From NCBI RefSeq assembly GCF_947494125.1, contig NZ_CANLTU010000001.1, positions 62,001 through 126,000 on the forward strand: a DNA stretch of 64,000 nucleotides, in the 5' to 3' direction. Source of the stretch: an uncultured Tenacibaculum sp. GTDB taxonomy: Bacteria; Bacteroidota; Bacteroidia; Flavobacteriales; Flavobacteriaceae. Under the pieces are notes generated by a model that was not told where the DNA came from, did not search any database, and worked only from the letters and a program-made list of their open reading frames with translations. Of the stretch, positions 36,680-47,100 are shown piece after piece (positions within the stretch are counted from its first letter, which is position 1; each line of letters opens with the position of its first letter). The position numbers were made by a program, and so were the translations under genes.

Positions 36680-38088
36680 TGTTTTTATGGAGAAAATATA
36701 ATGCTAGCATTCTAACTTATGTTAGTCTTTTACTTTACTTTTTTTTTGCATATTTTTTAGATAGAACGGAGTTTTCTAAACTACTTTTTTTATGGTTCTT
36801 TTTATTTTTCTCTGCTTATTTATTGTGGAAAAACTGTAAAAGTAATTTTGTTTTCTTAGCGAGCGTTTCTATTCTGTTTCGATTAGTTTTTCTATTTGCT
36901 ATTCCAAATTTATCTCAAGATTTTTATCGATTTATATGGGATGGAAGAATGATTTTAGAAGGTTTAAATCCTTATTTATCTTTGCCTGAAACTTTTATAG
37001 AACAACGACATTTTCCTATAAATCAAGCTGTAGAATTATATAAAGGAATGGGTAGCATGAATGGAAGTCATTACACAAATTATCCTCCAATTAACCAATT
37101 ATGCTTCTTAATAGCTGCATTGTTTGCTAATAAAAGTATTGTTGGTAGTGTTGTAGTCATGCGTATCATTATAATTTTAGCTGACATTGGTATTCTTTTT
37201 TTCGGAAAAAAACTATTAGAAAACTTAAACTTACCTATTCATAACATCTTTTTATATGTTCTAAATCCATTTATTATAATAGAAATGACAGGTAACTTAC
37301 ATTTTGAACCTGTTATGTTATTCTTCTTTATTTGGAGTTTATACATGTTACATCATAAAAAATGGATATGGTCCGCAATCTTATTAGCTTGTTCTGTTTC
37401 TGTTAAATTAATACCATTACTATTTTTACCTCTATATTATAAATCTTTTGTTAAAGTAAGCTCAAAAATAAAAGGTTATATAAAATTACTTTCGTTTTAT
37501 ATAGTGATTTTAAGTACTATTTTAGTGTTATTTCTTCCTTTTTATTCACCACAATTAGTTTCAAATTATTCTAATTCTGTTGGACTATGGTTTCGGAATT
37601 TTGAGTTTAATGCTAGTTTCTATTATCTAGCTAGAGAAATTGGCTATCTATTTAGAGGTTATAATGAAATAGCTGTAATTGGTAAAATAATGCCTATTCT
37701 TACTATTTTATTTTTAATTGGAATAACATTCTTTAGAAAGAATAAATCAACCTTAGAATTAATAACAGCTATGTTATTTGGATTGTCATTTTACTATTTT
37801 ACTACTACAACTTTTCATCCTTGGTACCTAGCTACATTAATAATTTTAGCTGTTTTTACTAAGTACCGTTTTCCTTTAGTTTGGAGCATTGCTATTATTT
37901 TAAGTTATCAAGCATATGCAAACCAACCTTGGAAAGAAAACTTATGGTTTGTTTGTTTAGAATATACCATAGTTTACGGCTATTTACTATGGGAATTATT
38001 CATAAAAAAACCCACTCGAAAATTGAGTGGGAAAAATTGCTATGAAAAAGAAAAAGAAAGTGGTTTTACAACCACTGCTCAAATATAA
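36679..38088 (+). CDS. GT-C-fold membrane glycosyltransferase
   Basis: 469 residues, about 10-12 hydrophobic helices. The extracytoplasmic loop after helix 3 has QDFYRFIWDGRMILEGLNPY, the GT-C acidic site pattern, followed by HYTNYPPINQL. Relatives use polyprenyl-linked sugars as donors, and the GT2 partner two genes upstream could make such a donor (inference). The C-terminal 27 residues after FIKKP are Lys/Ser/Thr-rich and lack helix propensity. They are encoded by two minus-strand terminator hairpins, so a read-through extension is likely. Confidence 0.78.
   Translation: MFLWRKYNASILTYVSLLLYFFFAYFLDRTEFSKLLFLWFFLFFSAYLLWKNCKSNFVFLASVSILFRLVFLFAIPNLSQDFYRFIWDGRMILEGLNPYLSLPETFIEQRHFPINQAVELYKGMGSMNGSHYTNYPPINQLCFLIAALFANKSIVGSVVVMRIIIILADIGILFFGKKLLENLNLPIHNIFLYVLNPFIIIEMTGNLHFEPVMLFFFIWSLYMLHHKKWIWSAILLACSVSVKLIPLLFLPLYYKSFVKVSSKIKGYIKLLSFYIVILSTILVLFLPFYSPQLVSNYSNSVGLWFRNFEFNASFYYLAREIGYLFRGYNEIAVIGKIMPILTILFLIGITFFRKNKSTLELITAMLFGLSFYYFTTTTFHPWYLATLIILAVFTKYRFPLVWSIAIILSYQAYANQPWKENLWFVCLEYTIVYGYLLWELFIKKPTRKLSGKNCYEKEKESGFTTTAQI
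38004..38031 (-). terminator. Minus-strand terminator inside the GT-C coding region
   Basis: On the minus strand CCCACTC and GAGTGGG pair over a 7-base loop and are followed by seven T's. It lies in the coding end of the convergent GT-C gene and would end transcription of the acetyltransferase gene at 38138. Confidence 0.75.
38046..38076 (-). terminator. Second minus-strand terminator-like hairpin inside the GT-C coding region
   Basis: AGTGGTT and AACCACT pair over a 4-base loop and are followed on the minus strand by the T-rich TTCTTTTTCTTTTTC. It is upstream of the first hairpin for minus-strand transcripts. Confidence 0.6.
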
Positions 38089-38137
38089 ATAACATTTCCT
38101 TTACATCAAAAACTTTATTTAAAAAATTTGATATAAA

Positions 38138-38719
38138 TCAAACCTTAAATACTTTATTCTCTTTTAGTTTATATTTTTCGTTACTTTCAATACATATCGC
38201 TTCTCCTAATTCGTTAAAATCTAATCTATGTCCATACTCACTAATCCATCCTATTTGTTTAGATGGATTCCCTACTACTAATGCATAAGGTTGCACTTCT
38301 TTTGTAACTACAGCTCCAGCACCAATAAATGCATATTCTCCTATGTTATTACCACATACTATTGTTGCATTGGCTCCTATACTAGCTCCTTTTTTAACTA
38401 TTGTTTGTAAATATTCATTTTGCCTTTTAATTGCACTCCTAGGGTTTATTACATTGGTAAAAACCATAGAAGGACCTAAAAAAACATCATCTTCACAAAT
38501 AACTCCTGTATAAATAGAAACATTATTTTGAACTTTAACATTACTTCCTAACTTTACATTAGGAGACACTACAACGTTTTGTCCAATATTACAATTCTCT
38601 CCTATTATACAATTTGGCATTATATGACTAAAGTGCCAAACCTTTGTTCCATTACCAATAGTACATTCAGCATCTATTACTGCTGTTTCGTGTGCAAAAA
38701 AAGAGTTTGTTGTATTCAT
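38138..38719 (-). CDS. Hexapeptide-repeat N-acetyltransferase, WbpD/WlbB-like
   Basis: 193 residues, left-handed beta-helix trimer type. Isoleucine/valine-led hexapeptide repeats run from about 10 to 160 ([45 protein letters not shown]). The [11 protein letters not shown] loop and [16 protein letters not shown] end resemble UDP-2-acetamido-3-amino-2,3-dideoxy-glucuronate N-acetyltransferases. In known clusters it stands beside wbpA/B/E/I-type genes; here no such gene is adjacent. Monocistronic, ending at hairpins inside the convergent GT-C gene. Confidence 0.82.
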   Translation of the reverse strand: MNTTNSFFAHETAVIDAECTIGNGTKVWHFSHIMPNCIIGENCNIGQNVVVSPNVKLGSNVKVQNNVSIYTGVICEDDVFLGPSMVFTNVINPRSAIKRQNEYLQTIVKKGASIGANATIVCGNNIGEYAFIGAGAVVTKEVQPYALVVGNPSKQIGWISEYGHRLDFNELGEAICIESNEKYKLKENKVFKV

Positions 38720-38727
38720 ATTAACAA

Positions 38728-38763
38728 AAATAAAAAACTCAACTTAAATAGTTGAGTTTTAAA
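38728..38763 (-). terminator. Terminator after the downstream tonB gene
   Basis: AAAACTCAAC / GTTGAGTTTT, perfect 10-bp stem with a 7-base loop; T-run follows on the minus strand. It is 3 bp after the stop at 38766. Confidence 0.85.
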
Positions 38764-38765
38764 AT

Positions 38766-39512
38766 TTATTCTACCTTAAAAGTAATTGGTAAAGTATATT
38801 TTACTTTAACAGGCTTGTTATTTTGCATTCCTGGTCTAAATTTTGGTATTTTATTTACAACTCCATTAGTTTCTTTTTCCAATTTTTTATGTGGCGCTCT
38901 TATTTTTACATCTGATACTGCTCCAGACTTATCAATTACAAACTGTGTATAAATTTTATACTTACCCGATCTTAAACCTAAATCTTGTGCTATTTCTGCA
39001 TTGAAATGTCTTTGTATATGTTTTTGGATTTTTCTTTCAAAACACTTTCTATTTTCCTCTTCAGATAATCCTTCACATCCTCTAAAAACTGGTGTATTTT
39101 GTACATTATTTATAGACATTGTTTCCTCATCTGCAGGTTTCTCTGCTTTTAGGGTAACTTTAGTTGGTTTAGAATCTACTATAGGTGTATCATCTATCGG
39201 TAAATCAATAACTGTTTCTATATGATTTGCATCATCTACGATAATAGGTTTATTCATTGTTCTAACAACCTTTTGCGTTTTTTTAGGAGTATTAACCTTT
39301 TTTTGTTTTTTAACAACAACTTCTTTCTGAAAAGTAAAAACAGGTTCAATAAACTCATTGTAATAAGGATCTTGTATTACCGCTAAATCTTTTTCAGTTT
39401 CATATTCAAGAGTAATAAAAACAACAAACAAAGTTAGCACAAGGCCTAGCTGTGTAAATATTGTTGAAAATTTTTCTAATTGTTTTCTCGGATGCTTTTT
39501 TTGTGATTTCAT
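38766..39512 (-). CDS. Energy transducer TonB (copy 2)
   Basis: 248 residues: N-terminal cytoplasmic basic stretch, one membrane helix (about 15-35), a linker with charged and Pro/Thr-rich parts, and the C-terminal TonB domain (about 150-248, CFERKIQKHIQRHFN..., YKIYTQFVIDKSGAVSDVKIRAPH, FRPGMQNNKPVKVKYTLPITFKVE). Transmits proton-motive-force energy from ExbB/ExbD to outer-membrane receptors. Paralogue of the next gene; terminators separate the two, so they are expressed independently. Linker differs strongly from copy 1. Confidence 0.9.
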   Translation of the reverse strand: MKSQKKHPRKQLEKFSTIFTQLGLVLTLFVVFITLEYETEKDLAVIQDPYYNEFIEPVFTFQKEVVVKKQKKVNTPKKTQKVVRTMNKPIIVDDANHIETVIDLPIDDTPIVDSKPTKVTLKAEKPADEETMSINNVQNTPVFRGCEGLSEEENRKCFERKIQKHIQRHFNAEIAQDLGLRSGKYKIYTQFVIDKSGAVSDVKIRAPHKKLEKETNGVVNKIPKFRPGMQNNKPVKVKYTLPITFKVE

Positions 39513-39562
39513 AGTTATTAATTTTAATGTTAATACTATGTTAAAGACAAGAAGTGTGCCAA

Positions 39563-39593
39563 TAAAAAAAGCAACCCTAAATAGGATTGCTTT
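39563..39593 (-). terminator. Terminator between the two tonB genes
   Basis: AAAGCAACCCT / AGGATTGCTTT pair (one G-U) with a 4-base loop, then a T-run on the minus strand. It follows the gene ending at 39620. Confidence 0.8.
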
Positions 39594-39619
39594 CTTATAT
39601 TTTATACTGTGGTTATTTA

Positions 39620-40342
39620 TTACTCAACATTAAAAGTAATAGGTAGAGTATAACCAACTCTTACCGGTCTACCTCTTTGTCTACCTGGTTTCATTTTTGG
39701 TATTTTTTTAGCTATACGAATAGCTTCTTTTTTTAATCTTGGATGCGGTGCTCTTGCATTAATATTTGTAATTGAACCATCTTTATCAATTTTAAATTGA
39801 ACATAGATTCTTTTCTTACCTGGAGCCAAACCTAACTCATTAGCCAACTCAGCATCAAAATAACGTTGAACATGCTTTGTTAACTTTTTATTTAAACAAG
39901 CTTTCTTTTGTGCTTTTGTTCCTTTACATCCAGGGAAAATAGGCACTTCTTCAATAATTGAAAAAGGCACATCTTCTACTACTTCTTCCTCTTCTTCAAC
40001 CTCAACGATTTCCTCTACTTCAACAGCTTCAGACTCATCAGTTTCAGTAGACTCTATAATAGTTTCTTCAACTTCTTTTTCATCTTCTACAACCTCAATT
40101 TTTTCAGGTGCTGGTGGTGGTGGTGTATTTGGCTTTGGCTTTGGTGGCTCAATTTGAAGCTCAATAGTTTCTTCTTCAATATCAGTAGCCATGTTTGCTG
40201 AACCTAAATCTCCGTATGTTTTATCATATGTTTTGTTTTCAATCGCAACATATGTTACAAATAAAGCTAAAACCAAACCTAACTGCATAAACAGTTTGCT
40301 ATAATTCTCTAAGTTTGATTTTGGATTTTTCTTAATTTCCAT
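39620..40342 (-). CDS. Energy transducer TonB (copy 1)
   Basis: 240 residues with one N-terminal helix (about 15-35). The periplasmic linker has a Pro-rich part (PPKPKPNTPPPPAPEKIEV) followed by about 50 strongly acidic residues (Glu/Val runs), then the TonB C-terminal domain including PIFPGCKGTKAQKKAC and YVQFKIDKDGSITN, ending VGYTLPITFNVE. Partner of TonB receptors such as those at 12217 and 59589 (known for the family). Lies 63 bp downstream of the VanZ-like gene. Confidence 0.92.
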   Translation of the reverse strand: MEIKKNPKSNLENYSKLFMQLGLVLALFVTYVAIENKTYDKTYGDLGSANMATDIEEETIELQIEPPKPKPNTPPPPAPEKIEVVEDEKEVEETIIESTETDESEAVEVEEIVEVEEEEEVVEDVPFSIIEEVPIFPGCKGTKAQKKACLNKKLTKHVQRYFDAELANELGLAPGKKRIYVQFKIDKDGSITNINARAPHPRLKKEAIRIAKKIPKMKPGRQRGRPVRVGYTLPITFNVE

Positions 40343-40405
40343 CCTAAATGTTTTTAATAGTTCGCTAATTTAATTAATTTATTTCAACTTTTACAAGCTA
40401 AATCT

Positions 40406-40783
40406 TTAAATAGCCTCATTTTTCTTAAAAAAAAGAAAGTAAATAATGTAAGCTATTAAAATACCCGTCGTATTTGCTATAATATCTAAAACATCTCCCG
40501 AACGGTATGATGTTATTGTAACTTGTAGAACCTCAATAATTATGCCGTAAATAACACAACAAAAAACAATAATAAAATCATTTATTTTTGCTTTTTTTAA
40601 TGCTAATAACCAAAAAAAACTTAGAACAAAATAAGCTAATAGATGCTCATATTTATCTAAATTATTTATTTGAATTGGCTGGGGACCTACTTTTATTAAA
40701 CTAAGAATAGCAATACTTGTTGTTACAAATATTGCTATTATTATTAAATTACCCTTTAATAAGTTCTTGATAAGCTTCTGCAC
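40406..40783 (-). CDS. VanZ-like membrane protein
   Basis: 125 residues, four membrane helices. VanZ pattern: [32 protein letters not shown] and [20 protein letters not shown]. Function unknown; VanZ of Enterococcus gives low-level teicoplanin resistance, but this conserved housekeeping copy need not. The start is GTG at 40783, which overlaps the end of gcvH by 35 bp; there is no downstream ATG that keeps helix 1. Co-transcribed with gcvH and sprA. Confidence 0.85.
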   Translation of the reverse strand: MQKLIKNLLKGNLIIIAIFVTTSIAILSLIKVGPQPIQINNLDKYEHLLAYFVLSFFWLLALKKAKINDFIIVFCCVIYGIIIEVLQVTITSYRSGDVLDIIANTTGILIAYIIYFLFFKKNEAI

Positions 40784-41129
40784 TTAATAAATCTGCTATT
40801 TGTGAATCATCTGATAATTTAACTTTTATCATCCATCCATCTCCATATGGATTAGAATTTACCAATTCAGGTTCATCTTCTAACGCTTCATTAAATTCAA
40901 TTACTTCACCAGATAATGGCATAAAAAGATCAGATACTGTTTTTACGGCTTCTACCGAACCAAAAACTTCTTCAATATCTAACGCTTCATCAAGTGTATC
41001 AACATCTACATAAACGATATCTCCTAATTCTCCTTGTGCAAAATCAGTAATCCCAATTGTAGCTACACCTTCTTCTATTTTTACCCATTCGTGGTCTTTT
41101 GTGTACTTTAATTCTGTTGGAATGTTCAT
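40749..41129 (-). CDS. gcvH: Glycine cleavage system H protein
   Basis: 126 residues. Carries the aminomethyl group between the P and T proteins on a lipoyl arm. Lipoylation site Lys63 lies in [15 protein letters not shown]-terminus [19 protein letters not shown] is typical. It sits between sprA and vanZ in the same order I know from other Bacteroidota; no gcvP or gcvT is in view. Start ATG at 41129. Confidence 0.96.
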   Translation of the reverse strand: MNIPTELKYTKDHEWVKIEEGVATIGITDFAQGELGDIVYVDVDTLDEALDIEEVFGSVEAVKTVSDLFMPLSGEVIEFNEALEDEPELVNSNPYGDGWMIKVKLSDDSQIADLLSAEAYQELIKG

Positions 41130-41153
41130 TATTTTATTTTTATTGTGTTTGTT

Positions 41154-44100
41154 TTAATTTCCTAAATTATATATTATATTAATTCCGGCATTGATTGATT
41201 GTCTAGGGAACGTAGTTGAAACTGCATATTGAAACGTTTGATGATTGTAATAAAACGATGCTGTTAAATTGCTACTTAAATTATAATCAGCTATAAATTT
41301 TAATCCGAATAACTTTTCTCCTCCCGTTATTTGACTATTCTGTTCATCAACACTTCGTATTAATGTTAAATTATCTCTTAACGAAATATCTGCTCTTAAA
41401 TTAATATCTCCTTTTAATGTTTCTTTTTTACCTGTAAATCGAGTTACAAATTTAACATCTCTAATTTTATATCCAAATCCAAAAACAAATTCTGTTCCTT
41501 TTATATCTGTTAATGTATTATTATTAAAATTTAATGTTAAACTTCTGTCTCTTCTTATCTCTCCTTTAAATGAGAATGAATTTTTCATTCTAAAATCAAC
41601 TTTTACTAGTGGCGAAAATTCATCTATTAAAGTTGCCGACGAAAGTAATAGTTCTGGTTGATAATTACCAGAAGTATTTGTATTTGTTGGTGTAGATGAA
41701 TCATATTGTAAGTTATTTGTATAGTTACCTATGGTATAAGATGATTTGTACCCATGTGACAATGTAAATGAAGAGAATGTTTTTTTAAACCATTTATACT
41801 TCATAAACCCATTAAAACGCAAAGTCCAATTTGGTATTGGTATGTTTTTAAATATCCCAGTACTTACAGAATTTGGACTATTTCCTGAATATGCAGCTAT
41901 AAATGCAGGTAACATGGCTTGCTGTCCAGTAGTCATAAATGCTGCTCCTGGTGAATTAGGTAATCCTGATTCATTAGATAATCTACTAGCAATTGTAGTT
42001 CTATAATCTAAGAAGTTTTGATACAACGTTTCATTATCCGTAAAAATAGTTCCTAGCATAAAATGACTTATACTATAATTACCCGTTTCAAACGGTTTTA
42101 TATTAGGGTCTTGTTCAAATCCTCCATTTCCATCTGAAATTATATCTAATTGCTGATTTAAATTACTAGTTTGAATTCTATTTCCTCTTAAATCTATCGT
42201 CAAACTTTTTAACGGTTTTACAGAAATATTATAATCTAACTTTTTATAATTTGTTTTTCCGTAATTCTTGTTATAATATGGCTGATTAGGATCATTTTGA
42301 CTTGTTCTTGTAACTAGCCAACCATTTTCTATTGCAGTATTTAAGATATCTGTTTGACTACCGAAAACAAAACCTAATGTTGGAGCGGACCCTCCTCCGT
42401 AACTATTTCTACCTAAAAAACCAACCGACGGCTTATATCCTTGTAATAAAGTTCCATTATTTTGAGAATAACTAATTTTTGCTCTCTTTACTGATGTTAA
42501 TACATCATACATTCCTTTCATTACTTTATGACCAAAAGAAGCATTCTTTTTTAGTTTTGCTTTTTGAGTTGGTGCTTTTGAACCTAAAGCTACTGTTCCT
42601 TTTTTTACAGGTTTCTTTTTTGTTCCTTTTAATAATAATTTATCTAACCTTAAAGTTTTGTAGAAACGTCCAAAATCAATATTTGTATTTAAATTATGTG
42701 TATTTGCATTTTGAATCATATTACCAACTACATCAACATAACTAACGCTTTGTCCATTTGGTAAATCTAAATTACTTTGAGCACTAGCTTTCCAATCGAA
42801 GTCAGCAGTATATCCATAATCTGCAGTAATAAAACTTAAATATGGTAATTTATTAATTGGTAATTTATAAGTAGCATTTAATTTTTGGTGGTAATTATCT
42901 GGTCTACCTATATTAAAAAACTGATCGTATATTTCTAAATCCTCATCTACTCCAAAACTATCGTAAATATAATTATTAGCAGCATTAAAGTTTAATTGTA
43001 ACGATTTTGTTAAATCAAACCCTATTGTATAATCCCAATTAAATAAATACCTACGCTGTATTAATTCTGGTTGTGCCGTTAAGCCTTCAATTAAATTACG
43101 CGATTGTTGCGAGTTAAAATTCCTATTAATTCTTGAATTAATCGCTATGTTTTTAGGCACTGGATTAATATTTAAATCTTTTATGAATCGCAAATATTTA
43201 CTCTTAAATGTTTTTGACTTTTTAAATGGCTCAATAACAAAAGGCTTAAAGTTAAAATTATAACTAGCTCCAGCCATTACATTCTTATTTACATATTTTT
43301 CAATGTTATAATCTTTATGAAACTCTTCATTATGAGCATAAGAAACAGAAAAGTTTTCTACATCGTAAAACTTCGGTTTTTTCTTACTTTCTGGATTCTT
43401 ATTCTTCTTTACATTAATAAAACTAATACTTTTTCTACGAGTATAATCCTGAGCGTTTTTACTATTTGGGTTTTTATCTAATGCATCTTTTAATTCTACA
43501 TCCTGAAATTGTGGGTCATATTTAGGATCTCTAAATTCTTCACCATAACTATAACTCATTGGTACTTGCATGTTCCATTTTTTAGGCATCATTTTACCTA
43601 ACTGAACATTTGTTGCTACACTATATTGCTTAATTTCTTCTATACTTCTTTGTTGCACTCTGTCTTCAACATTACCAAAACCTATGGTAGACATTCTACC
43701 TGCTAAAGAAACATTCATTACATCAGCAAGATTAGCATCTGCATTTACCACAGCAGCCCAACCTCCTTTATTATCAAAACCAACTGCACGTAATTCGTTA
43801 AACCAAACTTCTGCTGTTTTATTAGAGTTTGCAGCATTTTTTACTCCTAACATTACTGTTCTTACCTGTGCTAATGTAGGGTTTCCTCTTACAGAAATTT
43901 TTAGACCATTAGAACTTACAGACGAAAATATATCTGTAATACTAGTTCCTGCTCCTGTTGGTCTATTAATTTTTAAATTAGCTAATTCTTGCAAGGGTAC
44001 TTCTAAGTTATTAGCTTCTGGCCAAACATCTAGTGAAGTAGCATTGGATGTTGACAATTCTAATGGCTTCTCTATTTCATAATAATTATCATTTAGATCT

Positions 44101-47100
44101 GTACCTAAACGAATAATTGCAACCATATCTCCATCTTGAGTATCTGCTGCTGTTGGTTTTTCAGCATGCAAAAACATACGTAGGTTTTTATACCTTCGCA
44201 TATCGATACTTATATTTTTATAAATAGTTCTTATTTGGTCTGCTGGTAAATCTGTAACTTTTAAAGTTACTGATTGTTCATTTTGACGTTGAATTCTATT
44301 AGTTCCTTGTAATTGTTCTCTTTGAATTCCTGGTGGTAATTTATATCTATCTTGATTTTGTTCAATACTTACTACTCCAACTTCAAAATTATTAAGTTGT
44401 GTATTATCTAAATCTATAGGAGCTGCTGTATTTGGTAATACTTTAGTATACCTACGCCAATCACCTCTAACTAATTCTAATTCTCCAAATCTTAAAACTA
44501 CTGGCATTTTAAACTGAGTAAGAAACATTCTTATAAAACGAATGCTATTAAAATCAGTTATTCCATTAATTTTTTGAGCATCGGTTACATTTCTAACAGG
44601 AATTCTAAACTGATACCATGTTGTAGTTCTTGTTGAACCATTTGCTAATGTAATTGGTTCACTTTTTACATCTATTATGTTATTTTGTCCTAATTGTAAA
44701 TCACTTTTATTAAATGAAACCTCGTATTCAAAATAACTATTTACAGGATTCATTGTTTGATCCTTGTTAATATCTTCTACATCTGGGTATGTCGTTGATG
44801 AAGTCGGAAAGGCTTCATTTGACTGACTTGCTGTTGGTGAATTACCTTGTGTTCCATTATAGTTTTTATAACGTGATAAAACTGATGGATCTGTTGCTTC
44901 AATAGCTCCTCCTCTAAAATATTGGAAATTATCTCCTGCGGGATCATCAAGAGATGCAAATGCAGGGTACAATATTTTTTCTTCTTCATCAGTTAAACCA
45001 TCCAAACCTATATCTTGATTTGTTCTAGCATCATTACTAGAATCAAAAGCATATAATATTGATGGATTTATTGGCGTATTTCCCCAAGTTGTTGTATTTA
45101 CATTAGTTCCTGTTACTTTATTTCCATCAGCAGGTAATCCATTTTCATACTGCTTTCTACCATCCTTCAAAATATCTTCTGAAACACTTCCTAAATTAAT
45201 AAACAGCTTACCTACTTGATTTCCTGGGTCTTGTGGATTTATTCCAGCAGGTAATCCTTCTTCTTGGTTAATCGAATAATTTTCATACGGATCCATTACC
45301 CAAAACTGAATGTACTCCACATTAGCTTGTTCAAAATTATTTGTGGTTAATGATCGCATAATTCCACCCCAACGCTCTTCTGATGCTACTGAACTTGCGT
45401 TTTGATTATAATTATAAGGACCTCTTTCCGATGGATAATAGGCTAAATCTAAGGTACGTACTAAATTTTGTTGCGTAATATCTAAATCGGTATTTGGAAA
45501 CAATTCATTGTAACGTATTTGACGTACTTCATTTCTTGACAATTCGTTTTCATCAATATTACCTGGTCTGTTTCCACTACCATAAAAAAGTTGATCAATA
45601 TTATACCAAGCTATTTTTCCTCTTTTATAATTATATGATAGATCGGCTGTTCCTCCATCAAACCCTTGTGATTCTGGTGTACTTGCTAAAAACCATTGTT
45701 GTGGTGAACTTAAATTAATTGGAATTTGTGATGCTTCAAAATCATCTAAATATGATGTTGCTGTTCCATCTACGTTGATTCCACTCGGTGAACCTGGCAA
45801 TAAATAAGCCATATCTGCTCTTACCGACACATTCGATGGAGCATCTGTTTCTACAAACGGTAATTTGTTTGCTAGCTTTGTTAAATAAGGAACTTCTGCA
45901 GAATAATCTAAATTCAAACCTAACATTACATTATCTATAGGTTCTCCTCCAAAATTTACTTTCGGTGTAATAGGCTTTTCACTTACATTTAAAAATGTAC
46001 CTCCTAAAATAAATTTTTCTGAAAAACGATGTTCTACATCGATACCTATAAATGTTTTTCTCTGTTGATTAAAAAAAGTATTATTCTCAACTGTTGCGTT
46101 AATTGGTGTTCCTGAAGCTTCTAAACCTGGATCTAAAATCTGAACACGCCCCAACTGATAATCAACCACATAATCTATCCCTTCAACTAATTGTCTTCCT
46201 CCTGCTGTAACACGTACAGAACCTCTTGGAACATTAAATGCTCCTAATGAAATCCCTCTACTTGTTTCAGATTTGAAATATCCTTTTAAAAAGAATTTAT
46301 CTTTATTTTGATATTCGTTTTTTGCTTGAATCTTTGTAGTTAAATATAGTTCCTCAAAAAGGTATTTATCTTGATCGGTAGTATTAGTCAATTCATCTTT
46401 TAAATCAATACCAAAAGGTTCTGGTTCTGGAAACAAAACATATCCTCTCTCTGAATTTACTGTTATTCCATCAACATAATCGAAAAAACCATCTCCATTC
46501 GGAACGGCATATTGACTTTGATCTAATTTATCTAAATTTAATATTCGTAGTAAAGGTTTATCTGTTATACCAGGTGTCAATGCATTTTGCAATGTATTTT
46601 GTAAGGTTCCTGTTTCATCATCACGATATAATAATTCAAAACGAAAACCTTCTCGTTGTAACGGAAATGCACCTAAAGCATATACGTTTTTCATCATTAA
46701 ACGCCATGTTGGAAATGCTTCTGCAGGTGTTCCTGAAGTTCCTCCAGTTCCAGGGCGAACTGTATTTAAAATTTCACTACGTAATAATTTTACTACAAGA
46801 TTTGAAGGAGCTACAACTCCATCGTTTGAAAATTCTCCTACTTTAAAAACTGTTTCGCCATTAGATGCTCCAACAACTGTATATTCATATGCTACCGCTA
46901 AGACTTCTCCATCATTTAATCTTCTATTCAAAGAAATAAAACCTAATTGAGGATGCATTCTAAATTCATTAGGCTGTAACCTACGTGCGTTTTGTAAATA
47001 CGAATAGTTAAATCCTTGTTGTGGTGTAATACCTATTCCGTTAATTGCAGTATCAACCGAAGCAACATCTCTAATTCCCCCTGTTGTAGTAGCTAATAAT

